DNA from: Epiperipatus broadwayi
Lineage: Eukaryota > Onychophora > Udeonychophora > Euonychophora > Peripatidae
Assembly: GCA_028023455.1 (NCBI GenBank)
Contig: JAQFVV010000071.1
Coordinates: forward strand, 5,410,650-5,474,649
DNA length: 64,000 nt
Reading direction: 5' to 3'
This document shows positions 45,001-57,175 of this stretch, one piece after another (positions within the stretch are counted from its first letter, which is position 1; the number at the start of each line of letters is the position of its first letter). Position numbers and translations under genes: made by a program. The notes under the pieces are model-generated. The model made no database searches. It had not been told where the DNA came from and was given only the letters and a program-made list of their open reading frames with translations.

Positions 45001-46740
45001 ATCTATCTTCGCTATCCTTATTTCATGAATCTGCATTGGTCAGAAAGATATTTTCAAAGAAATAATGAATAAAATAGAACTGAAGATATGTTATCGTTTA
45101 TGTAAGAATAGTTTATTTGCTTGAATGTATAGAATTGTGTAACTTTAAAATTGAAAGTCCAAAATATCATAAAGAGAGAAAGAATCATATAATACATTGT
45201 AAAATTAATTCAGAAATGAATATAAGATTTTGAAAAGAAATCTAAACCAAGTATTTTAAAAGTGATAATAAAATTTGAATTTTTTTTAAATATTAATGTT
45301 GGAGGGAATGAGTATTGCATATTTATCAAGAGAAAATTCAATAAGGTATAATAAACATATACTTGTGCATGGTATATTAATAGTTTTAATTATATCATCC
45401 GAAGTAAGGCTTGAATGAGAATATTAGGATTAATAAACATTGGATAATGAATAATAAAAACCTAATACCGAATGTAGAATAGTGTTTTGACTTTGTAAGA
45501 TTCCATACAACCAATATGAAACTAAATTTTGTTGTTTTGTAGAATTTATTACGAATGTAAAATTTTGTAAAAAATGTAATTTTAATAATATTAGGGATGA
45601 AAAGTGTTTGTGATAATCATATAAGAAATGCATTTTGTAATAAGCTAACCATAATAATAAATCAAGTAATAATACTGTATTTTCTTAAGTGTTAAAAAAT
45701 AAGATTTAACTAGGAAAAGTAAATAATATTTTGATTTCATTTTATAAACTAATAAACTAAGTTGAGATATGAAAGTAAAGGATATCCAATGTATATAGTG
45801 TAAACATATTGTTAATTTATTTATGTTGTTAATAAACTTTGTTTTAAATTTGTTTTAAAGTTTTGTGTCCGAGTTGTTATTTCTCCACATGGATGCATGA
45901 AATCACGATACATTCATAATTGAAACAGACATATAAATTTTGCACAAAAGGTAAACATAAAAGTGTTATAAGAATTTTGAGAATTTATTGGTATGTTAAA
46001 ATTAAAAGATCATAATTTTATATTATTTGTTGGTCATAAGTCGGTTGCCACAATATTACATTAAATTATATGCTAATGTTGCCACACTTATTCTGTTGTC
46101 AGATTATTAAAATACTACCACGTACGTATTTATTTATTTCATTTAGGAAGAAATAAAATTATATTATATTATTATTGTTATTATTATTTTTATTATTATT
46201 AGTTGCTGTGTAGTAGATTATGACATAAAATTCCCTTTTCATATTTTACTACCGTAATTTTAAATCAGTTAGAATACAATTTATGAACCTGAGATTTTAT
46301 TTATTTTACTTCATTTTATTTAATTGAGCTAGATTCTTGTTATAAAGAAGATTAAGATGTGATTATTATTTTAATCGTAGTGAATAGAGCTTAGAAAGTC
46401 GTAAGAATACTATGAGTTAGTTATTTGGTATAGTAAAAAGGGGGGATAGTGTTCTTATGCCATTGAGGTAGTATGTGTGGATAATGGCTCAATGTAGTCT
46501 ATCTCGTTCCCTGTATTGTCACTCCATGTCTCATGAAAATAGTCAATATTTGTTAATTCATTTTAAAATTGAACCGTATTTGTATTTTAAAATTAGAGCT
46601 AGTAATCATTTTAATTAATGCTGAATATTTCATTTATTTATTTGTTAACTGAGCTAGAACCAGTAATATTCGTAATAAACAGTATATTTTGGGGTGAGGA
46701 TGCGCGGGGGGAGGTTAGAATATATATATATATGTATATA
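42084..46740. other. Long purine-rich stretch, no gene recognised
   Basis: From about 42850 to 45860 the plus strand is noticeably purine-rich (many GAAAAG, AGAAGAA and GGAG runs) and low in known repeats. Open frames at 43115-43339 (74 codons) and 43546-43776 (76 codons) give lysine-rich proteins of no recognised family. An AATAAA followed by a TTTGTTTTAAA repeat lies near 45830-45860. It may be a decayed element, a long non-coding transcript, or ordinary spacer. The remaining flanks are AT-rich with an (ATT)n run near 46165-46200. Confidence 0.35.
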
Positions 46741-47212
46741 GGACTATTTCCATCATTTAATATGAATATTGAATGTCTTTAGAAAAATTTAACTTTGTTT
46801 AAATATTCCAAATACATTCAACTGTTAGCAATAGCACACAGGTTAGTATATGCATAACATTTTGAGAGGTATTATTCTCCCCTCTTCTTCATGTGTTGTT
46901 GGCCTGACCAGCATTGGAATTAAACCTGGAATCTTACATTCTAGAGTTGTTGAATTTTAAGGTAATGCTCTAAATAATAGCACACAGGTTAGTATATGCA
47001 CAATGTTTCGAGAGCTGTTATTCTCCCCTCTTTTTCAGACATTGCTGGCCTGACAAGTGACAGTACTAGCATGGGAATCGAACCTGGACCCTTAGATTCT
47101 TGAGTATTGAATTTTAAGGTAACCCTATTACTAACAGTTGAATGTATTTGGAATATTTGCATAAAGTTAAATTTTCTAAAGACATTCAATACTCAGATGA
47201 TGGAAATAGTCC
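46741..47212. mobile_element. Composite element: about 85-bp inverted ends around two tandem tRNA-like units
   Basis: Outer arms 46741-46828 and 47131-47212 are complements (GGACTATTTCCATC...ACTGTTAG). Between them, about 150-bp units beginning TAGCACACAGGTTAGTATATGC lie in tandem (from about 46833 and 46978). Each, read on the minus strand, has a B-box-like CCAGGTT(C/T)(G/A)ATTCC and ends in CTCTCGAAAC...GTGCATATAC, a motif common in LINE/SINE 3' tails. The minus-strand open frame 46989-47189 arises from this repeat. Confidence 0.68.
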
Positions 47213-47879
47213 AACATATAAATACAACTAAAACACCATCATCACAAACCTTCATGAAATCACTGATATTTTATTGAATCATGACTTATTAAATTAGAAT
47301 GATGCATGAACAATTTTTATTTTCAAAAACAAATTTTATTCACATTCATATTAGGCAAAACATAGGGAAAATGTAACAGGAATATGCAATGATTAAATGA
47401 AATAAATTATAAGGGTTACATAAGTAATATAATTATTAATTGAGATATATAAGGGTTACATTTTAGAGCTGGGTGATTTTGATGCACTTTACATTAAGTT
47501 AGTAATGTTGACTTTTTTGTATGTGTGTGTGCGTGTGTAATTACATAAATAAAACTTTGAATTTTTCACAGTGCTGATTAAATTATATTTTAAAAATTAG
47601 CAGACTACTTTTCTTTTTTTTTTTACCAAAATGTAGTCTTAACTGAACAGATTAAGAAATGTAATATGTAATTGATTATTAGAGTTCTAATAATATAAAG
47701 AATGAAATCTATTTTTCCACCAGTATTGTTTATGCTAATGGCATTTGGGAAGAGAAATATTTATATTGATATGAAATTTTTATTTAGTTAAATTAAAATT
47801 GTTTTTAGGCAATGTATACAATTTTCTACTTTTAGTATTTTAATTCAGAAATAATAAAACTTTATTTTGATTATCTATT

Positions 47880-48040
47880 GTGCCGGTAAAAACATGTTTA
47901 TCCATCTAACATGAGCTGGAACTCACAAAATGTATTTCAAACCCAGTCAAGCCCGAGATTTAGGTCAGGGACCAGCCTGGATTCGAACCCACTCTCCAAG
48001 CACCAGATCTAACACCTAATGGATAACATAACAATGATGG
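47880..48040 (-). mobile_element. tRNA-derived SINE
   Basis: On the minus strand: TTATCCATTAGGTGTTAGATC (A-box region) and GTGGGTTCGAATCC (an exact B box), then a tRNA-unrelated body to GGATAAACATGTTTTTACC near 47890. The A/B spacing fits a tRNA head. It is different from the valine-type SINE at 22590. Confidence 0.6.
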
Positions 48041-48945
48041 CACACGAGAATTAATTCTTAATCCGGCCCGCTAGCAAATCGGAGAAAACAATAAGACTCA
48101 TGGACTTAAATATATATATATATAAACAATTTAATACTAGAGACATTCCAAAGATAAAACCTAATATATTTAATTAAAAGCGGCTTTACTAAGGAAAAGC
48201 TATGGTCAATTAATGAATTGGATTGATTTAATAATGAGATAGAAACTGATATATGATGAATTATAAATATATTTATTGACAATTTTACATATATTTTGCT
48301 ATAACCATTATTTAGCGTTGGCAAATGCATGCAGGCATTTTTATTTATTAAGTAACATTACTCTAGGCCACTTGTACAAACAATAATTAATATTTGGGTT
48401 AAATAAATTTGTGGCTCAAATTTAATGGAACTAAATATTATGCTATATGATGAATCACTACATTCACTTATTAGTTATGCCGTTTCATAATCATAATCAG
48501 TTCGAGTGGCTATTATACATGAAATCAAACCAAGTCTGGAGTGAAACGTAATAATATATGTGATTATAATAAATTTTTATATTAAATATGGGCATATCAA
48601 GCATCACAGATAGCTTTAGATCGAATGGGTTTTCAATAATGCTTTGGTTCAATGCCGAAGATTGCATATTATGGAGGTAGAGTTGGCTATAGAGATTTTA
48701 CTAACATGCTAGGCACAAGTAAAATATAATAATAAAGTTGCTCTGTCGATGGAAGAATAGCTTTTAGGGTTTTTGTGACTAACACCAGTTTACTCAATAA
48801 CTGGTCATCATGCTGCTAAAAGGGAACCTTTATTTGGTTCATAAGAGGTGGGGGCCTTACGTGATAATCTGGCCCTTAGCTCAGTCTTAGCTACTGCACT
48901 ATCCTAAAGAGAAGAAGATGGGCTGGACTTACCATGGCTCCATCT

Positions 48946-48978
<33 letters not shown>

Positions 48979-49771
48979 GCACAATGAGAAAATATTAATA
49001 AATTTTCCATCCGCTAAGCTGAAGTATATTATAAATTAAATATTATACATTAAAGAAACACTAGTTTATCAGCTCAAAAGAGCCAACTCTTCTGTAGTAT
49101 GAGAAATACAATATGCTACTGATGGGAATATATATATATATAAACTTTATCCCATTCAATCTCTTTAGTTATCTATAAATACTAAACTTTTAAAGGGGGG
49201 GGGGTATATTTAAGGGACTTACAAATACTTTACTAAAAAAAATATACTTATGATTAAACTCCAGGCTAGTTTAATCTTTAGTAATATAAATTAAAGGTTG
49301 CGAATTTGGATTTATAAGCCACATTTTATATTCACATTAATTATTTACTAAACGATAAAATAATAATGAGCACAAAGGGTCACCATTATTTAGAAATAGG
49401 GTTCGAGACAGCATGCAATATGACACTATAATAACTAATAATTCTAAGATTTTAAATTATATCTTAAAAAAGAAACATATTTTGTAATTAAATGCATGCC
49501 ATTTTGAAACGTAGGCATAATTAATAATTATTAAAATAATCAGAAGAAAAGTAAATATACTGCAGTGATCAAGTTATATAGCAAAACTTGAGTTAAATAA
49601 AGAAAAATTAGCAAAAGTATTACATTTATAGTATTCAAATATTAGACAATTAAGACAGAGTTTACATTAAAGACAGAGTTTTTATTAATAGGATTAGCTA
49701 ACCTGATTTTGAAGAAATAGTCATCATTTTGAATTTCACACAGAGCTCTGCAATTTTAATAATATTAAGAA
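48041..49771. other. No gene recognised; includes a moderately GC-richer stretch at 48590-48940
   Basis: The segment 48590-48940 (TCGAATGGG, GATGGAAGAATAGC, GAGGTGGGGGCCTTACG) is less AT-rich and may be repeat-derived. A (TA)n run lies at 48946-48973 and ten G at 49195-49204. No coding pattern. Confidence 0.35.
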
Positions 49772-49940
49772 GTTCTCATATAGCTGGACTGGAGATACTC
49801 GAGCTGGAATGAAAGCGAGTTCTTTGGCAGCTTATGGCATCTTCAATTTAGTTGGGAGATGATTTAAAATGGTGTTCCTGTAGTTGGACTGAAATTGGAA
49901 TGAAGGCGAGTTCTTTTAATGGCTTATGGCATCTTCTATT
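49772..49940. repeat. Tandem duplication of about 100 bp
   Basis: TAG(C/T)TGGACTGGA or TGAAAT, then GGAATGAA(A/G)GCGAGTTCTT, then GCTTATGGCATCTTC occurs at about 49782-49847 and again at about 49883-49936. An open frame at 49852-50043 runs through the second unit and has no known family. Confidence 0.85.
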
Positions 49941-51141
49941 TATTATAAGCTTGTTAAGGCAACGTTGGTTGTTGCTTCAGTTTTGGATGGATCAAACTCC
50001 AGCATTCCATCACAGGAATTGCAGCAAATTCTTGCCTGACTAGCAGGCCATAGTTAAATTATCAAATTTTTAGTTTTCTGTATTAACAGCTATTCAAAAG
50101 CAAGATGGAGTATATCTTCCCGCTTAAAATCTAGGCTATTTATATATTTCCACCAAGCCTTAACACCTTTTTGGAATTTCATTTGCCTCAGGACCAATTG
50201 ACTTTTAATTAAACAAAATCATATAATCTAATTTCTACTACTGATAATGTCTCCGAGGTGTTATTTTTAATTTACTTAAAAAATTATTAAAATATATAAA
50301 TTATATAATTTTGATTCAGATTTCATTAATTAAATTCCTTTTTAGGTGTTATAAAATGTTAAAGCTTAGGAGAAGGAACGGTATTCTGATTTAATGATAA
50401 AGTCTTTTGTTAAACAAATTCAATCAGTAAACTAGATTTTACTTTTACCCCGGGTGCGGTCACTAATTGATTTTTTGTTTACACAAAATTCTCATTTTTA
50501 ATTATAAACGGATGATTTTTATTTTACTGAAATAAATAACTTTTAACATATTTTCCTTCCCAATATTATTTGTTTAAAAAAAAGCAAATTTAAAGAAAAT
50601 ACTTTAGTTTCAGCTATATCTATAAAACATTAAATCAGAAAACCATTAAATATATTTTAAAGAAAACATTTTACATTATATCTTTTTATTTAAACTTAAA
50701 TATATATATGAATCATTACACCATCATTCCAAGGTTTAAATTATCCATCCACATACGAATATAATAGCAAATATAATTAAGAATTGACTGAAAATTAATA
50801 AAACATTTTATGAATAATTATGAGGATTTCTACACTATAATTTTATCAAACCTGTCTAATTATATCGTATTTTCATATGTAAATGGATGATGCCATTCAA
50901 GTGGCTATGATAGCAAAATTTTACCACTCGACTTATATATAACATTTTTACATTTAAGATAGGTTCAAAACTAGTTCAGATGAGTAGGTCATTAGGTTGA
51001 TGGTAAAATGGAAAGAGATTGGAAGGTTTCTGTTTCACTATGGAATAAAATTTATAAATTTTTTGCAATTATTATTTATGTTCATGATAAAAACCTTTCT
51101 TGTCTTCAATGTATCAGAAATTATATTACAGACTAAGTATA
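49941..51141. other. AT-rich stretch, nothing firm
   Basis: A CG-containing scrap CCCCGGGTGCGGTCAC lies at 50449-50464. Otherwise no pattern recognised. Confidence 0.35.
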
Positions 51142-51685
51142 AAATATCACATGATCATCTTTTCTTATGCTTACACAAGCAGTTAAAACAGCAGTAACCT
51201 TTTCCACACAATAGTATTATCTAATACAATCTATAGTAATCAATAAATCCTAGAAGGTTGTACATTTTAATTATTATCTAGGTTTTATTTATCCAATGTG
51301 CAATTTAATTACAATCTATTACCTACTCATCCAATTTCCACATTAGATTTTTTAGCTTATGGCTTTCTTTAGTGATGTCTTTGAATCTGGAAGCAGAACA
51401 CCTGATCTTTAAATATAATGCTACCCTCTAGCTGGAGGAAGTCTTAGATCCAAAAATCCAGGTGCATTTCTCCTATATTCAAGCCTTCTCACAGATAAAA
51501 GCCATAATCTAGAAATAAGACTAGGGTTATTATATGAATAGGCACTAAATAGGATTAAATGAACAACCATAGAGCATTTATTGATTACTACAGCTTGTAT
51601 TAGAGGGACTACTGTGTGGAAAAATTTGTTATTGTTTTAATAGTTTGGGTAAGCAAAAGAAAGGATGATCTTGTGAGGTTTTAAT
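51142..51685. repeat. Family 2 palindromic element, nearly complete
   Basis: Left end AATATCACATGATCATC...TTATGCTTACACAAGC with GCAGTAACCTTTTCCACACA; right end TGTGTGGAAAAATTTGTTATTG...GGTAAGCAAAAGAAAGG. Both halves keep a strongly decayed ribozyme-like segment (about 51345-51400 minus, 51480-51545 plus). A partial right half recurs at 51880-52055. Confidence 0.75.
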
Positions 51686-51879
51686 TGCTGAATACCAATC
51701 CTAGTCCAAGAATATTGGTGACCATGGTTATTAAAAAACCCAAAGAGACCAAAATATATGATATTAAAGTAGATTCTGATCTGTAAAATTATACAAGAAA
51801 ATTAGTTTGGATTAAAATATCATAGTGTTTTTCTAATTTGCACTAATAGTACTGTGGTTAACTAAAAAGGTAGGTGGTC

Positions 51880-52055
51880 TCAAACTTAACACTTCTCACT
51901 GATGAAAAAGCTGTAAGTTAGAATCTAGTGTAGATATTGGATGAGTAAGCATTCAATAGGATTGAATGCACAACTTTGTAGCACCTATTGATTGTTATAA
52001 CTGATACTAGATGATACTATTGTTTGGAAAAAGTTGTTACTGCAATACAAAGATA
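51880..52055 (+). repeat. Family 2 right-half fragment
   Basis: CTTCTCACTGATGAAAAAGC...GATATTGGATGAGTAAGC...GATACTATTGTTTGG. It starts directly after a spacer segment (51690-51870) also found at 56645-56760, 57611-57710 and 59480-59600. Confidence 0.65.
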
Positions 52056-52544
52056 ATGAATATGAATAATTTATGTCATATTTTCTATTTATTATAATTT
52101 CACTTTATTATTGCATATCATTTAAGTTTGTTTTTAACTATTTAATGAAGAAATATAGTGATGTCAGTATTCCATCATCATAATAGTCTTACAAAATGTC
52201 CACCATTTAAAAAAATGAAAGTATTTTAAAAATTATTTTAAGGGTCATTTTATTGATAACTATTGATCAATGTAGTAGACACAAACCAATGATCGTTGGT
52301 TTTGAAAATCCTCACATAAAGATTTTTTATTTATATGCTGGGATTAAATATATTTTAATTGTGTTTTTACTAAAGGCTATAAGACATTAAACAGAAAATT
52401 TTTATTAGTTGTTTTATATTATTCATGCAAATTAATATGCTAAAATAATTTGACAAGGATTATTTTTGTTTAATAGTATAAAGGGAAAAAAAGTAACTTC
52501 ATCAATATCTCATGATATTTTTCTTGATTGAAGGATTGTTATAA

Positions 52545-52546
<2 letters not shown>

Positions 52547-52622
<76 letters not shown>
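52547..52622. repeat. (TA)n microsatellite
   Basis: About 75 bp of TA with a single interruption. The isoleucine/tyrosine open frame across it is an artefact. Confidence 0.95.
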
Positions 52623-52625
<3 letters not shown>

Positions 52626-53521
52626 TATGCACCTTTAAATGACCTCCATTACCTGGATGATGGCAGATGTTATTCAGCTGAAACATGCTAATATTAACAA
52701 CAAACAAATGGATGCACAGATGAATCATTGAATGATTTCTACTTTTGGATGAAATTATGCATAATTCAGTTGAAAAATGTAATGTTAATATTAAAACAAG
52801 TTAAAAATATATGGATAGATATATTCAAAATATATGCTTATATACATTTCATTTTATATCAACAAAAAAACCCAATAATAAAGCTATTATATGTTAATAG
52901 AAAAACTTTTAGCCTCAGGGAGATTGCCCTTGGGAATAATTAATAGTTTCCTGGGAACATCAAAAGGCAAAAAGTTATTTCTGTTTACATGGATATTATC
53001 CCCTTATTTCTATTTTTTATTATAATAATAGTACATGAAAATAAAACCTAATTCATTATATATATACATTTTCACACAAAAGGATGAAAACATCATATTA
53101 CCAAGGAGAAATTTAATCTAATTTTCTATATCAAAATATAAAAAAATAAAAAGCTTTCCCTATAGTATAATTTAAAGAGCAAGTTAACAAGAAATCCCTA
53201 GGAAATAATCACTGTTGCTTAAAAACTTCTCTTATTTACTTTTTGTCTTCCCTTTTTTTTTTTAATTTTTCATACATTTGAAATTTTTTTGTCTAAAAGA
53301 AACTGTTATTTACAAGCTTTCATTTATATTTGGCCTCCAAGCTAAAAGACTAACTGAATAATTGCTCGCTCAACCCCCCCCCCCCACCATTGATCTAACT
53401 TCATCAAAAGAAATTCTAGAAAAAAATTTTTTTAAAAAGTTTATTTTAACTAATTACTTATATGTTTATATTAATATTCATTTATATAATAAACAGTTCA
53501 CATCGTGAATATGTATATATA
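52623..53521. other. AT-rich stretch, nothing recognised
   Basis: Contains twelve C at 53374-53385 followed by CACCATTG. No coding pattern. Confidence 0.4.
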
Positions 53522-53659
53522 TAACGCTAAACACAATCGCTTTCAAATAGTAAATCCTAATATAATTAAGAATACACATTCACCATATTGGTATTCGATA
53601 GGAAGTGTGTGTTATTAATAATGACGTTTACTATTTAAAGGAGATTGTGTTTAGGATTA
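53522..53659. repeat. Small MITE-like inverted repeat
   Basis: Left TAACGCTAAACACAATCGC...AAATAGTAAATC pairs with right GTTTACTATTTAAAGGAG...TTAGGATTA over about 35 bp, around a loop that itself has TCACCATATTGGTATTCG. Confidence 0.75.
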
Positions 53660-54047
53660 ATATTTATATTTGTGTGAGGAACATGAAAAACTTTTTGAAT
53701 GGAATACAAATAATAAAAATAAATCGAATAGCTTTGTAATCAATGTCATTTATAAATACGATTTAAGGATTTGATAATATGAAGTAGAAAAGTAGCAAAT
53801 GTAGTTTTTGATAAGGAGTTTACAAGATTAAATAGAAGATATTTAAATTAGCAAAAGTGTAAAGTAGAGAAGATTAGCATGCAGAAAATGTAAATATGCT
53901 TTAAAACAAAAAGAAACGTAAAAATAAAAAGAATGAAATTAAGATAAAATGGAAAATTGTTTAAATAAAAGAAAGTTTGTTAAGTAACTAAAAAGCATTA
54001 ATATTTAAACTGAAAGAGTGGAAAGTATAAAAATTTGGATGTATATA
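53660..54047. other. AT-rich, purine-biased spacer
   Basis: Nothing recognised. Confidence 0.3.
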
Positions 54048-54475
54048 TGTAACTAGAGGGACTTGAACTTAGGATTTTTCAGTCTATAATTCATCATTCA
54101 TTCTTTTCCAAGCAATTGATACACATGATGGCATGCATGCAAAAAAGATAGATGACCCCCAACACTTCACGCAAAACCAGCATTCATCAGTTTGTGAACA
54201 TGTGTATCACTTGCTTGAGATAGAGAGGATAATTATAGATGAAAAATCATAAATTCAAGTCCTTCTACTTACATATATAAGAAATGAATTTAGAGTATTT
54301 TCAATATAAGCAAATTATATATATATATATATACTGAATACAACTATAATGTTTATACTGAACTTTAGTTGCAATTATATGTAGGTGATCATGTTATGAG
54401 ATGAAGTAGATAGTTAAAAGGAGCTTGAAAGGAGCTTGGAAGTCTGTGTTTAAATCCCCTCTAATTATATATTTA
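54048..54475. repeat. Family 1 foldback, decayed, plus an adjoining partial copy
   Basis: The left arm 54048-54190 (GACTTGAACTTAGG...CAATTGATACACATG...CCAGCATTCATCAGT, ribozyme antisense) is followed directly by an outward right arm 54194-54276 (GAACATGTGTATCAC...AAATTCAAGTCC) that lacks the ribozyme. A further scrap at 54360-54470 has GTGTTTAAATCCCC at its end. On the minus strand the left-arm ribozyme reads CUGAUGA, AUGCU-GGUUU-UGCGU, GAAG, so A15.1 is lost. Confidence 0.65.
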
Positions 54476-54477
54476 TA

Positions 54478-54480
<3 letters not shown>

Positions 54481-54519
<39 letters not shown>
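54481..54519. repeat. (TA)n microsatellite
   Basis: Uninterrupted TA run directly before the family 5 repeats. Confidence 0.95.
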
Positions 54520-54521
<2 letters not shown>

Positions 54522-55430
54522 ATTACTAGATGGAGTTTACCAATAGCTCTAAACAAGCTTTGTTTTTATAAGTGCCAAAAGAAATAGAATTCAAAATCTC
54601 TATCGTTATCCCTACCTCCAGACCAGCTGTTTTCGAGCTTGTGGCTCACCTCAGTGGATGGCAAATTACGAAATTTATAACTTGTTTTAATTATATATAT
54701 ATGTATGTAATATAAAGAGCATGCCAATAGCTCTAAACAAGTTTTTTTTAATGACAAATGCTACAAGACAAAGCATTCAAATCATCTTTATCTAGGATTG
54801 TCCCCATCCCTAGAACAGTTTTGAACTATGGATCTCTTCAGTGAGGAGCTAGGATACCAGATTCAAAAACAACCAACTAAAGCTAAGCATTTATCTAAAT
54901 TCTTAAAAAGAAGATCTGAAATTTTTAGACCTCTACAAGTCTTTAAATTAAGCTCTCCAACTGAAATAATCATATGAATCTGAACTTAATTCAGATACAC
55001 CATATATTCATGGTCTTAGTAATTTGATTTGGCCAAAGCCTTGACAGCAAAATAATATTAGTAATAAAATCAAGTCATATGTCACATGACCTATAGCTTG
55101 CATTTACAAATATGTAATATAAAGAGCAGGCAAGTAACTCCAAACAAGCTTTTTATTATTATTTTTATGTAATAAATGCAGTTTTACTCCCTGTTATTAT
55201 GTAAACAAACACACACTTATAAATAAGGTTTAATGAAGAAGATATAATTTAATTAATAATTACAGATAGGCTTAATGTTTTTGATTATCTATGCCTCATA
55301 ATCATTTTTATGATAAATGCTACAAGAGAAAGCATTCAAATCATCTTTATCTAGGATTTTCCCCATCCCCAAATCAGTTTTGAGCTATAGCTCTCTTCAG
55401 TGAAAAACTATAACACCAGATTTCAGCAAC
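54520..55430. repeat. Family 5: three related repeats carrying hammerhead-like cores
   Basis: Three copies (about 54520-54680, 54705-54880, 55110-55430) share ATAGCTCTAAACAAG-type or AACTCCAAACAAGC starts, a GAAATAGAATTCAAAATC or AAAGCATTCAAATCATC block, and an antisense core described separately. The segment at 54960-55060 (TCTGAACTTAATTCAGATAC) is the spacer also associated with family 2, so families 2 and 5 are probably one lineage. The minus-strand open frame 54566-54757 comes from the repeat. Confidence 0.65.
54600..54665 (-). ncRNA. Hammerhead-like core, family 5 (one core change)
   Basis: Minus strand: UCCA, CUGAGGU, stem II GAGC-CACAA-GCUC (four pairs, with the G-C next to the core), GAAA, stem III AACAGCUGGU (mostly self-paired), C, then UGGA. 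Inner stem I UCCA/UGGA pairs fully. The cleavage site would be GUC. The only lost core base is A9 (U here). Two weaker copies follow at 54797-54850 and 55361-55408. There CUGAAGA is complete but GAAA has become AAAA. Confidence 0.6.
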
Positions 55431-56409
55431 TGAGAAAATATTAATGTGGATGGAAAGCCAAAAACATTGAAAAAAGAATAACTATGCACTTTGCAAAGCA
55501 TATGAACATTCAACTACAATATTGATTATATATACAGAAATATTGTGGAAAGATATTCTTCTCACATGCTATAAAATACATTTCCTCATTAATAAATCTT
55601 TTAAAAGCTTAGGCAGAGGATTAATTGCCAATTTTATAATGCATGCATGAAGAGTAATTATCTTTCACAATACTTTGTAACTACATTATCATTTATTACA
55701 TATTTAGAAAATATAATGGAAACATAAATTATAACATCAATAAAAATGAGAATTTAGCAGTAGAGAAAAGTTACAAATGATATTGAACAATTATGTAATG
55801 ACTGTGGAAAAAACAGACATGACAGAAAACAAGTAAATAATTATAAATCATATAATAAAGAAAACACTACACTTGCAGACAATGAATTGACTTAAGCATA
55901 GAAATAAGTAGGAAATAAAAAGGCAAGAGATTTGGGTAATGAGCAGCAGAAAAAAAAGTTTTGTGTAAATTTTTTTATTACTTAATATGATAGAAATATT
56001 ATAATTACTAAAAGCCAAATGGTTAGAGAGATGAGCAGACATAAAAAATAAAAATTTGAATATGTAGGTAGAACATATTTATAAATGAAATAATATGAAG
56101 GATTTGCTTTATAATTTATATGATGAAAGACTTAAAAAATATCTATATTTCATAGTGATAAGAATGATTAACATGAATAGATGTGAAGCTGTTCTCTGTG
56201 CATTAGAGAATGATAAAAAGAAAAATAAGAAGACTAACAGGTTTTTTTATATTTTTTGGTTGAGATATCCAACTTTAATTATACAGAAGCCATATATAAT
56301 CACATAGTATAAAAAATAATTAATTGTATGATGAATTATTCAGAAATTAAATAATATGTAAACATTGAGTTGAACAGTTTTCAAATAAATAAACAGATTT
56401 TTTTTACCA
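55431..56409. other. AT-rich stretch, nothing recognised
   Basis: Short open frames on both strands (for example 56095-56307) are lysine-, asparagine- and isoleucine-rich and not convincing. Confidence 0.35.
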
Positions 56410-56960
56410 CATGGCTGAATCTCACATGATGTTTACACAGTGATATTCAGCAGCAAATTTATTTTCACCATGATTATGCCATCTAGTGTAAGTTTTAGTA
56501 ATCAATAGATACCAGGTAGTAGTGCTTAATAAATCACTATCCAGTGCTGCCCTATCCAATAACCCCAGACTTGTTTCTAGGTTATCAGTTTCATCAAGTG
56601 AGGAGCTTTGGATCTGGGAACAGAGTATCTTTATACCAACAGAAGTGCTAATGGTTATTAAAAACTAAGAACATTGTAATATTTAGGTACTGAGTTGGCT
56701 TCAGATCTTTATGTCTATACAAGAAAGTTGATCTAGATCTTAAATGGTAATGCTTTTTTTTCTATTTGGGCTGATAGCTGAATAATAAAACAAAAAAAAT
56801 AATAAAGAGCCAAAATATTTGGGTACACTGTTCCCATGTCTAAAGCTTTTTAGAATGAAAGTCATAAGTTAAAAACTGGTCAGGGAATAGTGAATGACTA
56901 GACAGGGGTTTAATAATCACTGTTTTTGGCATTTATTTACTAAAGCTTACAATAAAATAA
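56410..56960. repeat. Family 2 fragments (left half, spacer, right-half scrap)
   Basis: 56410-56640 is a left half (TCTCACATGATG...CCAGACTTGTTTCTAGG...GTGAGGAGCTTTGG). 56645-56760 is the shared spacer. 56830-56940 holds a scrap with AAAACTGGTCAGGG. All are heavily decayed. Confidence 0.55.
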
Positions 56961-56999
56961 TTACTAATGCTTACAATAATTTATTCATTACTAAAGCAG

Positions 57000-57175
57000 A
57001 GGAGGTTTGATAAAGGTCTGATGAAGACTGCTGGACAGTCGAAACTGTAAGGAAATTAAAGAACTTTTTTTTAAAAAATTTTTTTTGCATTGAAGTGTAT
57101 ATGAAAGAAGTATTATAAGTAATATATGAAGATATGCAAAGAAAGTAATAGAAAAAAATAAGAGAATATACTAAA
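57000..57175 (+). repeat. Retroelement 3'-tail-like motif
   Basis: CTGATGAAGACTGCTGGACA with GTCGAAACTG forms a hairpin (GACTG/CAGTC) of the type seen in LINE/Penelope 3' regions. It recurs inverted near 17359-17391, with the accompanying AATATATGAAGATATGCAAAG segment in direct orientation. Confidence 0.5.

Noticed and set aside
52510-52728. Open frame rich in Tyr and Ile on the minus strand
   Set aside because: It is a translation of the (TA)n microsatellite.
57017-57043. CTGATGA...GAAA at 57017-57043 as another hammerhead
   Set aside because: Stem II pairs only if an extra A is allowed after CUGAUGA, and no stem I can be formed with the flanks. It fits the common GAAG...CGAAAC retroelement tail motif instead.
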